Shown here in pieces: positions 61,401 to 64,000 of a stretch of 64,000 nt of DNA. The notes beneath the pieces were generated by a model. It was given only the letters and a program-made list of their open reading frames with translations, did no database searches and had not been told where the DNA came from. This DNA is from Smittia aterrima (Eukaryota > Arthropoda > Insecta > Diptera > Chironomidae), in the NCBI GenBank assembly GCA_033063855.1, contig CP093831.1, positions 1,550,001-1,614,000 on the forward strand, written 5' to 3'. The number at the start of each line of letters is the position of its first letter. Position 1 is the stretch's first letter. Position numbers and translations under genes: made by a program.

Positions 61401-62305
61401 CGTCATCAACAGTTCCGTCAGAACCTGACACAAGATTATGACATGGTAAACACGCCGCAAGAAAACAAGGAGCTAATTTGGTTTGTGCGGGAAGTTCTGA
61501 TGAAGAAATATCCGATGCCGAACCTTCATAGGCTCCCGATGGATGAATTTAACTTCAATAGCAGCAGCGAAGCTTCAGCAACAATGTCAAAGTTCATTGG
61601 AAAGGATCTGTTCGGAAGCAAAAAGTCAGGCTTCTATTTTCAATCACTGACTGGATCTAATTCACCGATGATGCCTGCACCTTGGCTCACAGAATCTTTA
61701 GGCTGGGGCGGATGTATCGTCGAGCCAGATCCTCGCAAATATTTCAGCTATAGGAAGCTTTATGCGAAACGCGATGCAACTAAAATCGTTCACGCCTCGC
61801 TTTCACCACAAAAATATCCCAAAGAGGTGAGTGCGATGTCAAGGTTACTTGTGGTTTCAGAAGCTAAAACATATTTCTCGACAGGTTACTTTACATTACG
61901 AAGAAGATGAGAGCGAAGTTAAAGTCGAGACGATGGTCGATGAGCCGGAACGCATCAAGTGTTTCCCACTTTTCACAATTTTATCGGCACTCAACCGCAC
62001 ACAGGTCGATCTTCTTAGTTTAGGATGTCAGGGACAAGAACTCGAAATCCTTCAAACGAGTAAGTTGAATTGAATAAATTTCTTTCGAGATTTCTTATTA
62101 ATAATTTGATTTCCTCGTAGTTCCATGGGATCGAGTAACAGTTGAAGTCATCAGCATTCACCTAATCCACTTCTCACATAGGATCGACTATCCACTTTAT
62201 ACCAGTGAACTAATCAAATATCTTGAGGATTTATCGTACCAATTGGTGTGGAATCACGACAAAAACTTTGTGTTTCAAAGGGCTCCGACGAGCGGAGGGA
62301 ACTGA
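52460..62305 (+). CDS. S: Protein Star (EGF-receptor ligand trafficking)
   Basis: A single-pass type II membrane protein that carries Spitz from the ER to the Golgi for Rhomboid cleavage. Coding exons are 52460-52476, 58157-58407, 61393-61826, 61885-62059 and 62121-62305 (353 aa, phases consistent). The first coding exon holds only 17 nt (MLPTT + 2 nt) before a 5.7-kb intron; another Met at 58179 in a strong context could also serve. The cytosolic part is followed by one membrane segment (LLPVLLFLVTFASVLSLLITYM), then the luminal FkbM-like domain: TPQENKELIWFVREVLMKKY, APWLTESLGWGGCIVEPDPRKYF and WDRVTVEVISIHLIHF. A second intron of 3 kb precedes the luminal part. In the fly the gene is dosage-sensitive and has long regulatory introns, consistent with this layout. 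Confidence 0.88.
52477..58156 (+). other. S: Star intron 1 (5.7 kb)
   Basis: Starts GTAAGT and ends CTCTTACAG. No nested gene is supported: the longest frames (55168-55491, 55748-56065, 57528-57872) have no family features. The size is far above the 50-100 nt typical of this window, so enhancers are likely here. Confidence 0.6.
58408..61392 (+). other. S: Star intron 2 (3.0 kb)
   Basis: A GT-AG intron between the membrane exon and the luminal exons. Its last ~80 nt stay open in the frame of the next exon and start with ATGs at 61311, 61320 and 61329 (see findings). No other gene was seen inside. Confidence 0.6.
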
Positions 62306-64000
62306 GCGCCATTCGAAATGGACCGTTTCTTCTAATTCATACCAAATATTTAATTTATAATATTTTTATACACAAAAACCGCGAGAATATTATTTAAAGT
62401 CGCGGACCGGATGAAGTCGAACCTTCGTAGATCATCGTCCAAGCTCTCCATTGAGATTAAGTGTTTTACATGACATTCACGTAGTTTTAAGCTTAGTTTT
62501 TGGCGAGACGGGATTCTCCTCGATTAAATTTATATTTTAATGACTTTTATTAGACTTTAGTTAAAGATTCGTCTTCATCTCGATTTCGCGTAATTTATTT
62601 TCTTTTTGACATTTTTCTGCTTTTAATGAATTGAAAACGACAGTTGACTGAATTGGAAAATGAAGAAAATGAGAAAATTGTATGACTCCAAAGCTAATTA
62701 GAGAATTTTTTTTAATACAAATAAGTCGAAGCCTAAAGGAAGATGTCTGAAATTTAAATCAAAACCCAGAGTGAAGCAATGACTGGAGTTGTGTTGTAAT
62801 GAGACGAGGGAGAACCTAAATTAGAAAACATTTTCAAGGAAAAAATATTAAAATTCCGAGAAAGTGCCTTGAAAGTACTTCAAATACATCGAGAGCACAG
62901 ATTGCGATGGAGATAAAGTCAACAAGCATTTATCATACGAGCTTTCCTCTCAAACAATTTTTATTTTGATTAAGTTCACTCAAAACAAAAACATTCGCAA
63001 TCTCTAGGAATTCTGAAGCGGTCGTTTAAAGATTCCCACCTCACTTTACTTTGTTTTTCTTGGAACTCTTAAGAGGACAGCAATTTAAGAAGAAAAAAGT
63101 CACAAACATTCCGTTAAACGCATGAAAACAAATCTTAAGGACACGTTTTGAAGAATCACATAAAAAGAAATAAAGTAAACATTGAAAGCTTTGAATAAGG
63201 AAAGAAGAAAACAATGTTCCTGATAAATTTGAATCTCTTGTGCTCGGGTCGTGAGTGGGAGGAAATTGAAATAAAATCATTTTGTTGGGTGCTCGAGTAA
63301 CAAAGCCTTGAACTTTTACCATTTTCCTCTCGATTCGCCACACAACAAATTCAATTTTCCAGTTGACTCGAAGCATAGGAGCGTAGTGCAACTTTCTCAA
63401 TAGAATAAAATGAAATCAGTTATGCAACCGCTCTGGAAATAAATTGAAAAACCAACAAAGATTCTTAATGTAATTTAATTGAAACTGCGAACAAGAAATA
63501 ATTGCACCAAATGAACAAACCAATAGAAGAATCACTGAATAAATAGTTGAAATGAAAAAGCTAAGCGACGAAGAAGAATTGAGGGCAAACAATGAAAAAT
63601 AATTTGTAAAATTTATGGAAGGACGATCGGCTCTTCATCTCAACTCAGATGGAGTGGATGAAAATGTCAGAGTCGATGATCCGATGCAAAGGAAAGTACT
63701 GATTGAAAATAAATATTTACTTAAAATCTCATGTTTCGAGTTTTTTCTTTTTTTTATGTCCTTCCTAGAAAATATTCGAGAAAGCCAAGACTTAAAACAA
63801 TGAAGCGTTTCATGAAAATTCAATTTACCGCTTCGAGAAAATTCAAAGGTACTGAACGATTTAGTTACAGAAGGTTTCGCGAATAAAATTATAATTTTTT
63901 AAAAAATCGTTCGAACCTTTTTTTCTTGAAAAGGACAAATGTCATTTACGAGGCAGAATTTATTTTAAAAAAAATTATTTGATACTCGTACAGACGTGTA
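62306..64000. other. Star 3' UTR and downstream intergenic DNA
   Basis: 1.7 kb to the window end without a supportable gene. The frames at 63041-63400 (-) and 63615-63823 (both strands) are short, low complexity and match nothing known. Confidence 0.4.

Overview
This window reads as nuclear DNA from an insect, most likely a nematoceran (midge-like) dipteran. It is AT-rich and gene-dense. Most introns are very small (52 to about 100 nt, GT-AG), and the proteins match dipteran/metazoan families, including Star, an EGF-receptor pathway gene. There are no bacterial operons, CRISPR arrays, rRNA or intact tRNA genes, and I found no protein-coding transposon. Gene models below were spliced by hand from frame, splice signals and protein-family fit, so exon edges may be off by a base or two. 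Calls rest on remembered family motifs, not on searches.

Layout, left to right. 551-4302 (-): a relaxin-type LGR receptor. About 4750-5640: four degenerate tRNA-like elements in a duplicated array. 5915-6694 (+): BORCS6. 7418-13632 (+): ARFGEF3/BIG3. 17148-23902 (+): diacylglycerol lipase alpha (inaE type). 24507-26154 (+): a membrane-anchored tubulin-tyrosine-ligase-like enzyme. 26354-27210 (+): a mitochondrial Nudix hydrolase like NUDT8. 28258-29564 (-): a conserved-looking Gln/Met-rich protein I do not recognise. 29768-30874 (+): NUBPL, a complex I Fe-S assembly factor. 32345-34529 (+): doublecortin-like kinase. 35619-37570 (-): the pseudokinase SCYL3. 38227-42049 (+): CNOT3. 43465-44965 (-): N-myristoyltransferase. 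45172-46349 (+): a short E2F. 46427-48059 (-): the DEAD-box helicase DDX47. 48315-49730 (+): an intronless F-box/LRR protein. 52460-62305 (+): Star, with two large introns. The rest is intergenic DNA or UTR.

Most genes are unrelated housekeeping or signalling genes; the shared theme is compactness. Several neighbours are divergent with short gaps between coding starts (about 0.2 kb for the unknown gene/NUBPL and for NMT/E2F; 0.26 kb for DDX47/F-box), and E2F and DDX47 converge with 77 bp between stops. One functional link is plausible: NMT lies in the same window as SCYL3, whose N-terminus (MGAESS) is a likely myristoylation substrate.

I did not find a clear undescribed multi-gene system. 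The observations most worth a second look are the tRNA-like array, a possible signal-peptide form of Star made from a start just upstream of its third coding exon, an overlapping minimal uORF on E2F, an in-frame stop-free 54-nt intron in NUBPL, and an ambiguous splice junction in the diacylglycerol lipase that decides whether its long tail is made.
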